Shown: positions 1 through 8,508, counted from the stretch's first letter. The stretch: DNA of 29,900 nt from Candidatus Liptonbacteria bacterium RIFOXYD1_FULL_36_11 (GCA_001821375.1 MHLG01000017.1:1-29900), one strand, 5' to 3'. Notes: generated by a model not told the origin, from the letters alone. Numbers and translations: made by a program.

Positions 1-52
1 AAATAAAAGACTTTTTCTATAATAACTTGTTAATAAAATCTTTAATAACTCT

Positions 53-1414
53 TTAATCCTTGTAGATAATATCTTTTATTAAATTAATCTTTTGGTTTAA
101 TGTTATATTTTTTATTATTTCCTTATTTATTTTTTCACAGGAATAAATAGCGGTTGTATGGTCTCTCTTCCCCACCTTATTACCAATAAAAGGATAAGAC
201 ATTTTTAGAACTTCCCTTAACAAATACATTAATATTTGTCTTGGCTCTACAATTTCCTTTTTTCTTGATTTTCCTACTAAATCAATCACGGATACCTCAA
301 AAAAATCAGCCACCGCTTTTACTATCTTATTTGGGCTTATATTTTTATTAGCCTGGCTATTTTTACTTATTATTTCATCTAAAACACTATCGGTTATTTC
401 TATCCCCTTCTTCTCTTTTATAAAAATAAGCTTATTTAATATTCCCTCTATTTCTCTTATATTCTTTGTTAATTTTTGCGCTATTATATCTATTACTGTA
501 TTTGGTATTGTTTGTCCCATCTCGGAAAGTTTAGTTTTTATTATAGCCACCCTCATCTCATAATCAGGGTAAACTACATCAGCTATCATTCCTCCTTCAA
601 ACCTTGATCTTAATCTTTCATGTAAAGTTGGTAAAGCTTGCGGCGGACGGTCCGAAGATATAATTATTTGCTTATTTTCCCCGTATAAAGTGTTAAAAGT
701 ATGAAAAAATTCCTCTTCTGTTTTCTCTTTTCCTCCAATAAATTGTATATCATCAACTATTAAAACATCTATATCTCTGTATTTTTTCTTTATGTCGTCC
801 ATTCTTCTGTTTTTTATAGCCCAAACCACATCATTTATAAACTTTTCCGAAAAAACATACTTTACTCGCACCTTTCCTTTATAAAATGTATTAATTTCGT
901 TTCCTATTCCTTGTATTAAATGTGTCTTTCCAAGTCCCACTCCCCCATAAATAAAAAGCGGATTATATTTAGAACCTATATCCTTTACGACCGCCTGCGC
1001 CGCCGCGTATGCCAACTCATTTGAAGATCCTACGATAAAGTTTTTAAAAGTATATTTTGGGTTTAAATTAGTTACTGGATCTATTTTAAACTCTGGGAAA
1101 GGAGTTTGGGAAAAAGTTTCTAAAGGAGATTTTATTTTTTCCCCTGCTGTTGTCCCTTTAAATATATTTCCTTGTACTACAAACTCTATTTTTCTAGCTG
1201 AATCGTCTACATTTCTTAAAACCGCCAGGATATTCTTATAATATTTGTTTTCCACCCACTCTTTTGAAAAATTATTTGGTAAAGCTACCACAAAAACTCC
1301 CCCTTCCTGTTTATCTAAAAGCTTGCTACTTTTAAGCCATGTATAAAAATTAGCATGAGACACTTGTATCTCCATTTCTGAAAGAACTGAATTCCAAATT
1401 TTTTCAAATTCCAT
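53..1414 (-). CDS. dnaA: Chromosomal replication initiator protein DnaA
   Basis: DnaA is the AAA+ ATPase that binds DnaA boxes and opens the origin. The 453-residue length is typical. Domain I is at about 1-80, with the usual E-x-x-W-N start. A short linker (about 85-115) leads to the AAA+ domain, with Walker A GGVGLGKT at 157-164, Walker B LIVDDIQF at 218-225 and an arginine-rich RLRSRFEGG segment near 267-275. The C-terminal DNA-binding domain IV (about 359-453) carries the DnaA signature GKRDHTTAIYS around 415-425. The gene is divergent from rpmH, the arrangement seen next to many bacterial origins. A promoter-like TTGAAG/TAGAAT pair with a 17-nt spacer lies upstream. Identification is very secure. 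Confidence 0.98.
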   Translation of the reverse strand: MEFEKIWNSVLSEMEIQVSHANFYTWLKSSKLLDKQEGGVFVVALPNNFSKEWVENKYYKNILAVLRNVDDSARKIEFVVQGNIFKGTTAGEKIKSPLETFSQTPFPEFKIDPVTNLNPKYTFKNFIVGSSNELAYAAAQAVVKDIGSKYNPLFIYGGVGLGKTHLIQGIGNEINTFYKGKVRVKYVFSEKFINDVVWAIKNRRMDDIKKKYRDIDVLIVDDIQFIGGKEKTEEEFFHTFNTLYGENKQIIISSDRPPQALPTLHERLRSRFEGGMIADVVYPDYEMRVAIIKTKLSEMGQTIPNTVIDIIAQKLTKNIREIEGILNKLIFIKEKKGIEITDSVLDEIISKNSQANKNISPNKIVKAVADFFEVSVIDLVGKSRKKEIVEPRQILMYLLREVLKMSYPFIGNKVGKRDHTTAIYSCEKINKEIIKNITLNQKINLIKDIIYKD

Positions 1415-1453
1415 ATTTTCGGAAAAATAAAATATTTAATTTTTATTGTTACT

Positions 1454-1482
1454 ATTCTACTCTTCTCTGTTTCAAACTTCAA
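1454..1482 (-). promoter_or_regulatory. Predicted sigma70 promoter of dnaA
   Basis: Reading the minus strand, TTGAAG (1482-1477), a 17-nt spacer and TAGAAT (1459-1454) lie upstream of dnaA. Transcription would start near 1447, giving a 5' leader of roughly 33 nt. The call rests on motif and spacing only. Confidence 0.45.
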
Positions 1483-1513
1483 AATACTCAAAATACCGTA
1501 AATGTTAATTTCT

Positions 1514-1522
1514 TGTGGAAAA
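1514..1522 (-). promoter_or_regulatory. Single DnaA-box-like 9-mer
   Basis: The minus strand reads TTTTCCACA here, one mismatch from the consensus TTATCCACA, in the dnaA-rpmH gap. It could serve dnaA autoregulation. I see no cluster of boxes around it, so it does not by itself define an origin. Confidence 0.35.
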
Positions 1523-1625
1523 CTCATTTAAAATTTGCCTTTCTTCAACTTTAATGCTACATTTTTTAAAACAAGTCGATTATTACTTTTAAACTGACCG
1601 AAAAACTCCACCAACTCATTATTAT

Positions 1626-1760
1626 ATGTCTCAAACCTATAATCCTAATAAAAAAAAGCGCCAAAAAACCCACGGATTTTTAAAAAGGAAAAAAACTGCC
1701 ACTGGTAAGCGCGTTTTAAAGAGGAGGATGCAAAAAGGCAGAAAAAAACTCTCTGTTTAA
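1626..1760 (+). CDS. rpmH: 50S ribosomal protein L34
   Basis: This is a 44-codon gene starting MSQTYNPNKKKRQKTHGFLK and ending GRKKLSV. It matches L34 in length, extreme basicity and the family pattern T-Y-x-P-x-x-x-K-R-x-x-x-H-G-F, with the closing K-R-R-x-x-K-G-R-K-x-L-S. L34 is a small structural protein of the large ribosomal subunit. It heads the conserved rpmH-rnpA-yidC-khpB order and ends 17 nt before rnpA. No clear Shine-Dalgarno precedes the ATG; the sequence just upstream is A/T-rich. A weak TTGCCT/TACATT pair at 1535-1563 could be its promoter. Confidence 0.96.
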   Translation: MSQTYNPNKKKRQKTHGFLKRKKTATGKRVLKRRMQKGRKKLSV

Positions 1761-1777
1761 GCATTTTTTCCTTATCT

Positions 1778-2128
1778 ATGCTTAAAAAAAGGCATAAACT
1801 TCCTATTTATCTTTTTTTATCCTTAAAAAGTGCCCTTAAAGTTATAAAAGGCGCTTTTCTTACTGTTAAAATAAAGGAAAACAACCTTTTGATAAGTCGT
1901 TTTGGCGTTGTTATTTCCTCTCGGTTTGATAAAAGAGCCGTCCATCGCAACTATTTAAAAAGAAAATTTTTTGATTTTTTTCGTCTAAATCTTAACAAAC
2001 TAGAAAAAGGATTTGATCTGCTTATTTACCTCTCCCCTTCCGTAAAATCTGATTTTTCTGAAGAAAAAATTTTAGAAGAACTTTCTTCTCTTCTAAAAAA
2101 ATCAGGTTTTTTAAAAATTAACAATTAA
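1778..2128 (+). CDS. rnpA: Ribonuclease P protein component
   Basis: This is the protein subunit of RNase P, which helps the catalytic RNA bind and cleave the 5' leader of pre-tRNAs. The 116-residue length is normal. The family's central RNR motif is visible as KRAVHRNYLKRKFFDFFR at about 72-89, preceded by the F-G-V-V-I-S-S strand. It lies 17 nt after rpmH and 10 nt before yidC, the conserved order. The RNase P RNA gene is not in this window. Confidence 0.95.
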   Translation: MLKKRHKLPIYLFLSLKSALKVIKGAFLTVKIKENNLLISRFGVVISSRFDKRAVHRNYLKRKFFDFFRLNLNKLEKGFDLLIYLSPSVKSDFSEEKILEELSSLLKKSGFLKINN

Positions 2129-2138
2129 AACTTTCTCT

Positions 2139-2849
2139 ATGTCTAACTTATATAATCAATTTTTCTTTCAGCCTCTTTTTAATGCTCTTATTTTTATTTA
2201 TAGCTACTTTTCTTTTGAAAGTCTTGGTTTAGCTGTTATCCTCCTCACTATCTTTATCAGAATTCTTCTCTTCCCCTTTTTTCATAAAAGTACAAAAAAT
2301 CAGATAATTATTCAGAAAATCCAACCCAAAATAAAAGAAATAATGGACAAGCATAAAGATAATAAAGAAGAACAAGTAAAAAAAGTTATGGAGATTTATA
2401 AAGAACATCAAGTTAATCCCTTTTCTGGATTTCTCCTTTTATTTATTCAACTTCCTATCCTTATTGCTTTATACCAAGTTTTTTATTATGGCCTTGCTCC
2501 CGAATCTTTTCACTATCTCTACTCATTTATTAGAAAGCCTGAAACTATAAACTTTATTTTTCTAGGCTTGATAAATCTAAAAGAAAAAAGTATTCTTATG
2601 GTTGTTTTGGCCGCTATTTTACAGTATTTTCAAGGAAAACTCCTTCTTCCAAAAAACAGTCAAAACAACAAAAAAGATCTTAGTTCTGCCGAAATAATGA
2701 GCCGGCAAATGGTCTTTTTCGGTCCAATTTTAACTATTCTTGTGCTTTCTAACTTACCGGCAGTCCTCGGTCTTTATTGGTCTGTTAGCTCCGCTTTTTC
2801 CATTTTTCAGCAAATCATCATTAATAAATCTTTAAAAAAACTAGATTAA
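2139..2849 (+). CDS. yidC: YidC/Oxa1-type membrane protein insertase (short form)
   Basis: YidC inserts and folds inner-membrane proteins with or without Sec. This copy is only 236 residues, like Gram-positive or organelle Oxa1 forms, and lacks the large periplasmic P1 domain and a lipobox. Membrane segments can be seen at about 13-48, 96-118, 136-164 and 190-225. The groove arginine expected in the first conserved segment is present in IFIRILLFP (about residue 42). A basic, coiled cytosolic loop (about 55-90) follows. It is 10 nt after rnpA and its stop is one base from the khpB ATG, so the genes are probably co-transcribed. Confidence 0.94.
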   Translation: MSNLYNQFFFQPLFNALIFIYSYFSFESLGLAVILLTIFIRILLFPFFHKSTKNQIIIQKIQPKIKEIMDKHKDNKEEQVKKVMEIYKEHQVNPFSGFLLLFIQLPILIALYQVFYYGLAPESFHYLYSFIRKPETINFIFLGLINLKEKSILMVVLAAILQYFQGKLLLPKNSQNNKKDLSSAEIMSRQMVFFGPILTILVLSNLPAVLGLYWSVSSAFSIFQQIIINKSLKKLD

Positions 2850-2850
2850 A

Positions 2851-3288
2851 ATGAGTGAAATAAAAACAATTTTTGAAAAAATGTTAAAGCTTATGAGTGT
2901 AGGCGAATTTCATGTTGACGTTAATGAAGAAAATCACCGCTTAATCATCTTTTTTGAAAACGAAGATTTTATTATAAAAAAAAACTTACCCTTTCTTGTT
3001 AACGACTTAAACCATATCCTTCAACTTATTTCTAAAAAATCGTCCCTTCCTCCCTATTTTATAGATATAAATAATTATCGTTTAGAAAGAGAAAAAATAA
3101 TCTCCGAGCTTGCTAAAGCCGCCGCTAGAAAAGCTATTATGACAAAATCTGACATTTCTCTTCCGGCAATGAACGCTTACGAAAGAAGAATAATCCACGT
3201 GGAACTTTCTATGCGTCCCGATATTAAGACCGAATCCGAAGGTCTGGGACAAACTCGCCGTGTCATCGTTAAACCTATTTTAGATTAA
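2851..3288 (+). CDS. khpB: KhpB/Jag-like RNA-binding protein (KH + R3H)
   Basis: Jag/KhpB proteins are small RNA binders, generally encoded just after yidC and linked to cell elongation or division in Firmicutes. Here the first part (about 1-80) fits a KH fold of the Jag type, with the L-P-x-L-V-x-D-L-N-x-I segment around 46-55. The C-terminal part (about 85-145) is an R3H domain, with ERRIIHVELSMRPDIKTESEG and the terminal RRVIVKP. The protein is 145 residues and lacks the N-terminal Jag-N domain of Firmicutes homologues. The position after yidC supports the call. A strong hairpin terminator follows. Confidence 0.88.
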   Translation: MSEIKTIFEKMLKLMSVGEFHVDVNEENHRLIIFFENEDFIIKKNLPFLVNDLNHILQLISKKSSLPPYFIDINNYRLEREKIISELAKAAARKAIMTKSDISLPAMNAYERRIIHVELSMRPDIKTESEGLGQTRRVIVKPILD

Positions 3289-3301
3289 TTTTCTCAACGA
3301 A

Positions 3302-3323
3302 AAAACGCCTTGTGGGGCGTTTT
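3302..3323. terminator. Bidirectional intrinsic terminator between khpB and clpP
   Basis: The stem AAAACGCC / GGCGTTTT has a 6-nt loop. It has T runs on the plus side and A runs, which become U in the minus transcript, on the other. It therefore serves both converging genes. Confidence 0.85.
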
Positions 3324-3353
3324 TTTATTTGATAATGTTTTGCAATAATTCCT

Positions 3354-3950
3354 CTATTTCTTTTCTTTTCCACCTTGTCTTATTATCTCATCTACTAAAT
3401 TATATTTTTTTGCTTCTTCGGCGGTTAAATAAAAATCTCTATCCGTATCCCTTTCAATCTTTGAAATTGGCTGACTGGTATGTTTAGCTAAAATTTCATT
3501 CAGTTTTTGTTTTATCTTTAATATCTGCTTAGCTGTTATTTCTATTTCTGTTGCTTGCCCTTCCACCCCCCCCATTATTTGGTGTAGTAATATTTCAGCG
3601 TTTGGGAGCGACATTCTTTTTCCCTTTTTCCCCGCCGCAAGTAACACCGCCGCCATAGAAGCCGCCATTCCTACGCATACCGTGGAGACATCAGGCTTTA
3701 TAAACTGCATTGTGTCATAAATTGCCAGTCCTGCCGTCACTGACCCGCCCGGGCTGTTTATATAAATTTTTATATCTTTTTTAGGATCTTCGTGTTCAAG
3801 AAAAATTAGCTGGGCTATTACGGTATTTGCCATAGAATCATTAATCGGACCCCCTAAAAACACTATTCTTTCTTTAAGTAAACGCGAATAAATATCATAG
3901 GCTCTTTCCCCATACTGTGATTTTTCTATTACTGTTGGTATTAAATTCAT
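3354..3950 (-). CDS. clpP: ATP-dependent Clp protease proteolytic subunit
   Basis: ClpP forms the tetradecameric serine protease chamber fed by Clp ATPases. The protein is 198 residues, the usual size. The catalytic triad fits in position and spacing: Ser98 in GMAASMA, His123 in LLHQ and Asp172 in DTDRDF, the same intervals as in E. coli ClpP (+25 and +74). The oxyanion-region SPGGSVTAGLAIYD segment is at about 66-79. It lies downstream of the trigger factor gene, the common tig-clpP order, but no clpX follows in the window. A TAAAAT hexamer 6 nt before the ATG may be a -10 element for a leaderless transcript. Confidence 0.97.
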   Translation of the reverse strand: MNLIPTVIEKSQYGERAYDIYSRLLKERIVFLGGPINDSMANTVIAQLIFLEHEDPKKDIKIYINSPGGSVTAGLAIYDTMQFIKPDVSTVCVGMAASMAAVLLAAGKKGKRMSLPNAEILLHQIMGGVEGQATEIEITAKQILKIKQKLNEILAKHTSQPISKIERDTDRDFYLTAEEAKKYNLVDEIIRQGGKEKK

Positions 3951-4000
3951 AATTTTATTTTAATTAAAAACTTTTTTAAATTCAAATCTCTTTAAATTTT

Positions 4001-4033
4001 ACCCCGTTAAACTGATTTTTATTTAACTGGGGT
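4001..4033 (-). terminator. Hairpin directly after tig (member of a dispersed palindrome family)
   Basis: An ACCCC-GTTAAA arm pairs with TTTAAC-T-GGGGT, with one bulge, across an AT-rich loop immediately after the tig stop codon. The U tract on the minus transcript is weak, so it may slow or process the tig-clpP transcript rather than end it. Similar hairpins occur at 14843-14877, 20346-20470, 21332-21364 and 29166-29223. Confidence 0.45.
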
Positions 4034-5044
4034 TTATTCCTGCTCCTCTAAAAACTTAAAAACCTTCTCATTCTTTATTTTACCGAAAGTATAGTCATAT
4101 AATTTTTCCGTGTTTATATTTTTTCTCTCTGCTGGGCTTGTTTGCGTTAAAATTTTACTGGCTTCTTCTTTTATTTCTTCTTCTGAAATCTCAATATTTT
4201 CTTTTTTATAAACTGCGTCTATAACTAAATGCGCTCTTATTTCTTTTTCAGCTTTTTCTTTCAATCTTTCATCAAGTTTTTCTTCTTTTTCATAATATTT
4301 CTTTATATACTCTTCAAAACTTATTTTTCCTCCCTCAAGACTCTTTTTTAAATCACTCTTCATTCCCTCTCTCATCTTTTCCACCATAACTTCCGGTATT
4401 TCTATTTTTGCCTTTTTTAATATCTCATCAATTATTTTTGCTCTGTTTTTATCGCCTTCTCTTACTATTTTTTCCGCCCGTAAGCCTTCTTTTATGCTTT
4501 TTTTTAAATCTCCCACTGTTTTAAAATCTCCCATACTCTTTACTATTTCATCCGTCAACTCTTTTTCTTTCTCTAACCCCCTTGCTTCAATTAGCCACTC
4601 TATCGCTTTTTTTATCTCCTCTTCTTCCACTGTTATTTTTTTTATTTTTTCTTTTACCTCCTCATTTGCTCTCTTGGCAATTATTTTATAATCAGGAAGC
4701 TCTACTTCTGGAAATAAAGTCAGTTCCGCTTTAAAACTTAATCCTTCTTTATCTTCCTCAAATTTTACTTTTGGTGAATCTATTAAAATCCATCCATTTT
4801 CTTCTCCTACTTTTTTTAAGCTATCCTTTACCGCCTTTTCCGCCGCCTCGTTAAATATTTTTTCTTGGCTAATAAAATCTTTAGCTATTTCTTCCGGTGC
4901 CTGTCCTATTCTAAACCCTTTTATCTGCAATTTTTCTTTTTCTTTTATAAAAACCTCCTCTATATATTTTTCAAGCTCCTCTTTTTCTATTTTTACGGAT
5001 AGAGCAACCAACCCATTTGTTTTTTTTTCAAAACTCGTTTTCAT
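4034..5044 (-). CDS. tig: Trigger factor lacking the PPIase domain
   Basis: Trigger factor is the ribosome-bound chaperone that meets nascent chains. The N-terminal ribosome-binding domain (about 1-125) is clear, including the GFRIGQAPEEIA loop (43-54) that corresponds to the GFRxGxxP ribosome-docking signature. The C-terminal chaperone arms (about 128-336) are also recognisable from ELTDEIVKSMGDFKTVGDLK onward. The protein is 336 residues against about 430 in E. coli, and the FKBP-type peptidyl-prolyl isomerase domain that normally sits between these parts is absent. The sequence passes directly from the IKKITVEEEEIKKAI helix into the C-terminal domain. The gene is upstream of clpP on the same strand. 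Confidence 0.93.
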   Translation of the reverse strand: MKTSFEKKTNGLVALSVKIEKEELEKYIEEVFIKEKEKLQIKGFRIGQAPEEIAKDFISQEKIFNEAAEKAVKDSLKKVGEENGWILIDSPKVKFEEDKEGLSFKAELTLFPEVELPDYKIIAKRANEEVKEKIKKITVEEEEIKKAIEWLIEARGLEKEKELTDEIVKSMGDFKTVGDLKKSIKEGLRAEKIVREGDKNRAKIIDEILKKAKIEIPEVMVEKMREGMKSDLKKSLEGGKISFEEYIKKYYEKEEKLDERLKEKAEKEIRAHLVIDAVYKKENIEISEEEIKEEASKILTQTSPAERKNINTEKLYDYTFGKIKNEKVFKFLEEQE

Positions 5045-5110
5045 AAGTCTTTTTATTTACTACTTTAAATTAGCGCTTTAATATCTAAAAAATTTAACTT
5101 AATTTTTATA

Positions 5111-5253
5111 TGGACTGTCGCCAAATACGCCTGTGGTGAACTTATTAAATCCACTTTCGTTACAAAATTTATAAAATTATCCCGATTCTGCGAAGCAGAA
5201 TCAAGGATCCTCTATAAAATCAGGACAGTAAAAATAGTATTTGGCGATATGTC
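5111..5253. mobile_element. MITE-like element between hppA and tig
   Basis: An 11-bp perfect inverted repeat, TCGCCAAATAC at 5118-5128 and GTATTTGGCGA at 5237-5247, bounds about 130 bp with no ORF. Inside is a strong 8-bp hairpin, GATTCTGC-GAA-GCAGAATC, at 5184-5202. The outer flanks TTTATA at 5105-5110 and 5254-5259 could be a target duplication, though the surroundings are AT-rich. A one-ended look-alike, TATTTGACGATAGACC, sits at 13410-13425. The element abuts the hppA stop codon. It resembles a non-autonomous transposable repeat but carries no transposase. Confidence 0.5.
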
Positions 5254-5254
5254 T

Positions 5255-7264
5255 TTATAAGTATCTTGCTATTAAAAGTGCCACTATGCTCATTACCTTA
5301 ATTAACGGGTTTATAGCTGGCCCAGCAGTGTCTTTATACGGATCCCCTACCATATCTCCTGTTACCGCCGCTTTATGCGCTGGAGACCCCTTTCCTCCAA
5401 AATATCCTCCTTCTATATACTTCTTTGCGTTGTCCCAAGCCGCCCCTCCCGAGGTCATGGAAAGAGCCATAAAAAGACCGGAAACTATCGCTCCTATTAA
5501 AAATCCTCCCAGAGCTATTGGTCCTAAAAGAAACCCAACCAACATTACTGCAAAGAGCGGTGTAAGTGCTGGTATTATCATTTCTTTTATTGCCGCCTTT
5601 GTTACAATATCCACCGCTTTTTCATAATCTGGCTTTGCTTTATATTCCATTATCCCTTCTATTTCTCTAAACTGCCTTCTTACTTCTTCCACTACCGCTC
5701 CCGCCGCTTTTCCTACCGACTTCATTGAAAGAGAACTAAAAAAATAAGGCACTGCCGCTCCTAAAAATAATCCAGAAATCACGTAAGGGTCTTGTAATCC
5801 AAAGGCCGTATTTTTAGCAAACTTTAAAAGTTCTTCTAAATATACTGAAAAGAGTACTAAAGCCGCTAGTCCTGCTGAAGCTATAGCATATCCTTTAGTC
5901 ACCGCCTTTGTTGTATTACCAACAGCGTCAAGCGCATCTGTCACTTTACGCACGTCTTCTTCTGCTTCAGACATTTCTGCTATTCCTCCCGCGTTATCTG
6001 TAATTGGTCCAAACGAATCTATGGAAATTATAATACCTGCCACCGAAAGCATTCCTACTGCCGCTATGGCAATTCCATACATTCCAGCCAATGAAAAACT
6101 TATAAGCATCCCGGCGCAAATTACTATAATCGGTAAAACTGTTGCTTCCATTCCCACCGAAAGTCCCATAATAATATTTGTTCCATGTCCGGAGTTAGAA
6201 GCCTCCGCAATGCTTTTAACCGGCCTGAATTTTTTTGATGTATAGTAATCGGTTAATATAACCATTAAAATAGTTACCACTAATCCGACCACTGAAGAAT
6301 AAAAAAGATTTAAATAATTATTTGGAAAAAAAGCGCGCGCGGCAATATAAAATAATATTACTGAAATAATTAACGAACTCCATAATCCTTTATAAAGCGC
6401 CCCCATTATTTTTGTCGGGGAAAGCTGGTCTCCTTTTTTTCCTAACTTAACAAAAAATGTTCCTATTATTGAAGCTATTATTGCCAGCCCTCCTAAAACT
6501 AACGGAAACAAAGAATGAGCATTTGTTGATTCTCCGCCAAAATAAGCCATTCCTAAAAGTATAGCCGCTGTTAAAGTGACTGCGTAAGTTTCAAATAAAT
6601 CCGCCGCCATTCCGGCGCAGTCCCCTACATTATCTCCTACGTTATCCGCTATCACTGCTGGATTTCTTGGATCATCCTCCGGAATGTTTGCTTCTAATTT
6701 TCCTACAAGGTCCGCTCCTACATCTGCCGCTTTTGTAAAAATACCTCCGCCTAATCTTGCAAAAACAGAAATTAAACTTGCTCCAAAACCAAGCCCGATT
6801 AAAATCTCAACATTATATGTAGTTAAGTAAAAAGAAGCTACTACTAGTAATGCCAAAGCCACTACTAAAAATCCTGTTACTGACCCTGCCTTAAAAGCCA
6901 ATCCTAAAGCTTTCTGTGTTCCCTCTCTTGCTGCTTCCGCTGTTTTTGCGTTTGCTCTTACTGCCACATTCATTCCAATAAATCCTGCGAGCGCTGATGA
7001 TATTGCCCCCGCCGCAAATCCCATCGCTACCGGTAATTTTAAAAAGTACCAGATTAAAAGAAATAAAAATATTGCTACTACCGCTATCGTTTTATATTGT
7101 CTTGAAAGATAAGCCTTTGAACCTAAAAGTATCGCTTTTGAAATTTGGTTCATTCTTTCATTTCCTTTCGGTTGTTTTTTTATCCAAAGAACTAAAAACA
7201 AACTGTAAATAAGCGCTAAAGCTATTGGCGCGTAAATTAAAATTTTTATTAATCCTATACTCAT
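5255..7264 (-). CDS. hppA: Membrane-bound, K+-independent H+-translocating pyrophosphatase
   Basis: This enzyme couples hydrolysis of pyrophosphate to H+ pumping across the membrane. At 669 residues and about 16 membrane spans it is a full-length M-PPase. The PPi/Mg-binding signature is intact: GGGIFTKAADVGADLVGKLE (172-191), followed by IPEDDPRNPAVIADNVGDNVGDCAGMAADLFE (194-225). A second acidic motif, DSFGPITDNAGGIAEMS, is near 416-432, and a C-terminal DNAKKYIE/GDMVGDPYKDT segment is present. The residue that separates subfamilies is Lys453 in GNTTKAVTKG, as in K+-independent enzymes; K+-dependent ones have Ala. In an organism likely to lack respiration this pump could supply proton-motive force. 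It follows nusA by 32 nt. Confidence 0.97.
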   Translation of the reverse strand: MSIGLIKILIYAPIALALIYSLFLVLWIKKQPKGNERMNQISKAILLGSKAYLSRQYKTIAVVAIFLFLLIWYFLKLPVAMGFAAGAISSALAGFIGMNVAVRANAKTAEAAREGTQKALGLAFKAGSVTGFLVVALALLVVASFYLTTYNVEILIGLGFGASLISVFARLGGGIFTKAADVGADLVGKLEANIPEDDPRNPAVIADNVGDNVGDCAGMAADLFETYAVTLTAAILLGMAYFGGESTNAHSLFPLVLGGLAIIASIIGTFFVKLGKKGDQLSPTKIMGALYKGLWSSLIISVILFYIAARAFFPNNYLNLFYSSVVGLVVTILMVILTDYYTSKKFRPVKSIAEASNSGHGTNIIMGLSVGMEATVLPIIVICAGMLISFSLAGMYGIAIAAVGMLSVAGIIISIDSFGPITDNAGGIAEMSEAEEDVRKVTDALDAVGNTTKAVTKGYAIASAGLAALVLFSVYLEELLKFAKNTAFGLQDPYVISGLFLGAAVPYFFSSLSMKSVGKAAGAVVEEVRRQFREIEGIMEYKAKPDYEKAVDIVTKAAIKEMIIPALTPLFAVMLVGFLLGPIALGGFLIGAIVSGLFMALSMTSGGAAWDNAKKYIEGGYFGGKGSPAHKAAVTGDMVGDPYKDTAGPAINPLIKVMSIVALLIARYL

Positions 7265-7296
7265 TTTTTATTTTAATTTTATTTTTTAATTAATTT

Positions 7297-8496
7297 TTAT
7301 TTTATTTCTTCTTCCTTTTTTACCGTCTCTTCTATTATTACACCCTCTGCTTTTCCTCCTTCTATTTCTTCTTCCGGCTTTCTTTCCGATCTCACGTCTA
7401 TTTTCCATCCGGTTAATTTTGCCGCCAGTCTCACATTTTGCCCCCCTCTTCCAATAGCTAAACTTAACTGATCTTCCGGCACAAACACTCTCGCCTCTCT
7501 TCTCCCCCCCATCTCAATTCTTGAAACTTTAGCTGGCGAAATAGAATTAGCTACATATTTTTCCGGATCTTCCGACCACTCTATAATATCTAATTTTTCT
7601 TGTCCCACTTCATTATTTACTGCCATCACCCTCGTCCCTCTCTGCCCGACAAAACTTCCCACTGCATCTATATTTTCATCTTTTGAATGCACTGCTATTT
7701 TTGTCCTGCTTCCCGCTTCTCTTGCTATTGCTTTTATTTCCACCGTCCCTTCTGCTATCTCTGGCACTTCTGTCTCAAAAAGTTTACTGATAAATTTTGG
7801 GTGAATTCTAGACAATACTACATTTGCTCCTTTTGAATCATTTTGCACTGTCTCTACATAAAACTTTAATCTTTCTCCTATCCTATAATGTTCACCTTGT
7901 ACTGACTCGCCGCCGAACATTATCCCCTCTGCTCTTCCCAAATCTACAAACACATTTCCCCTTTCAAATCTTCTCACTACTCCGCTTACTATCATCCCCT
8001 CCCTATCTTTGTATTCATTGATAATAGAATCCCTCTCAATCTCTCTTAATTTTTGTAATATGTTTTGCTTTGCTGTTTGAGCGGCTATTCTTCCAAAATC
8101 TTCCTCCGGTACTGGTAATGGAAAAATTATCTCTTCTTCAAGCTCTGCATTTTCTTTTATTTTTTTTGCCTCTTCCAAAAGAATATGTTTTTCCGGATTA
8201 TATCTTGGCAGAACATCTTCTTCTTGTTGTAAAAAATCTTGCGCTACCGCTTCGCCCTCTTCCTCCTCTTCTATTATTCTTACCGTACTTTCGTCAACTA
8301 CTATTTTTGTCTGCCAAAAACTGGTGTTACCCGTCTCAAGGTCAAGCTTCGCTTTTACTACTCCCCCTCTCAACCCGTATTCTTTTTTATACGCCGCCGC
8401 TAAAGAAGCTTCCACCGCTTCTAAAACTTTATTTTTATCTATCTTCTTTTCTTCGGCTATCTGTCCGATAGCTTTTGCTAATTCTTTTAAATTCAT
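7297..8496 (-). CDS. nusA: Transcription termination/antitermination protein NusA
   Basis: NusA binds RNA polymerase and nascent RNA and modulates pausing, termination and antitermination. I place the start at the ATG at 8496 (protein MNLKELAKAIGQIAEEKKID, 399 residues). The in-frame TTG at 8514 would add six residues with no family support. Order of domains: the polymerase-binding N-terminal domain (about 1-160), the S1 domain starting GMIVSGVVRRFERGNVFVDLG, then two KH domains, the second with the loop AIGRGGQNVRLAAKLTGWKIDV. There are no C-terminal acidic repeats; the tail is a charged, E/K-rich segment. TATAAT lies 6 nt before the ATG, and a second promoter-like pair is further upstream. 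Confidence 0.95.
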   Translation of the reverse strand: MNLKELAKAIGQIAEEKKIDKNKVLEAVEASLAAAYKKEYGLRGGVVKAKLDLETGNTSFWQTKIVVDESTVRIIEEEEEGEAVAQDFLQQEEDVLPRYNPEKHILLEEAKKIKENAELEEEIIFPLPVPEEDFGRIAAQTAKQNILQKLREIERDSIINEYKDREGMIVSGVVRRFERGNVFVDLGRAEGIMFGGESVQGEHYRIGERLKFYVETVQNDSKGANVVLSRIHPKFISKLFETEVPEIAEGTVEIKAIAREAGSRTKIAVHSKDENIDAVGSFVGQRGTRVMAVNNEVGQEKLDIIEWSEDPEKYVANSISPAKVSRIEMGGRREARVFVPEDQLSLAIGRGGQNVRLAAKLTGWKIDVRSERKPEEEIEGGKAEGVIIEETVKKEEEIK

Positions 8497-8502
8497 ATTT
8501 TT

Positions 8503-8508
8503 ATTATA
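8503..8508 (-). promoter_or_regulatory. TATAAT hexamer 6 nt upstream of the nusA ATG
   Basis: On the minus strand TATAAT-AAAAAT-ATG would start transcription at or next to the start codon, giving a leaderless nusA mRNA. No convincing -35 is visible, because that region is the hairpin at 8524-8545. Confidence 0.4.

Noticed and set aside
1415..1625. Candidate oriC in the dnaA-rpmH gap.
   Set aside because: Only one DnaA-box-like 9-mer and no clear unwinding element or box cluster are visible. The parS array suggests the origin is nearby, but I cannot place it.
5241..5627. Open frame antisense to the hppA 3' end.
   Set aside because: It is a shadow of the pyrophosphatase gene, with no family resemblance or ribosome binding site.
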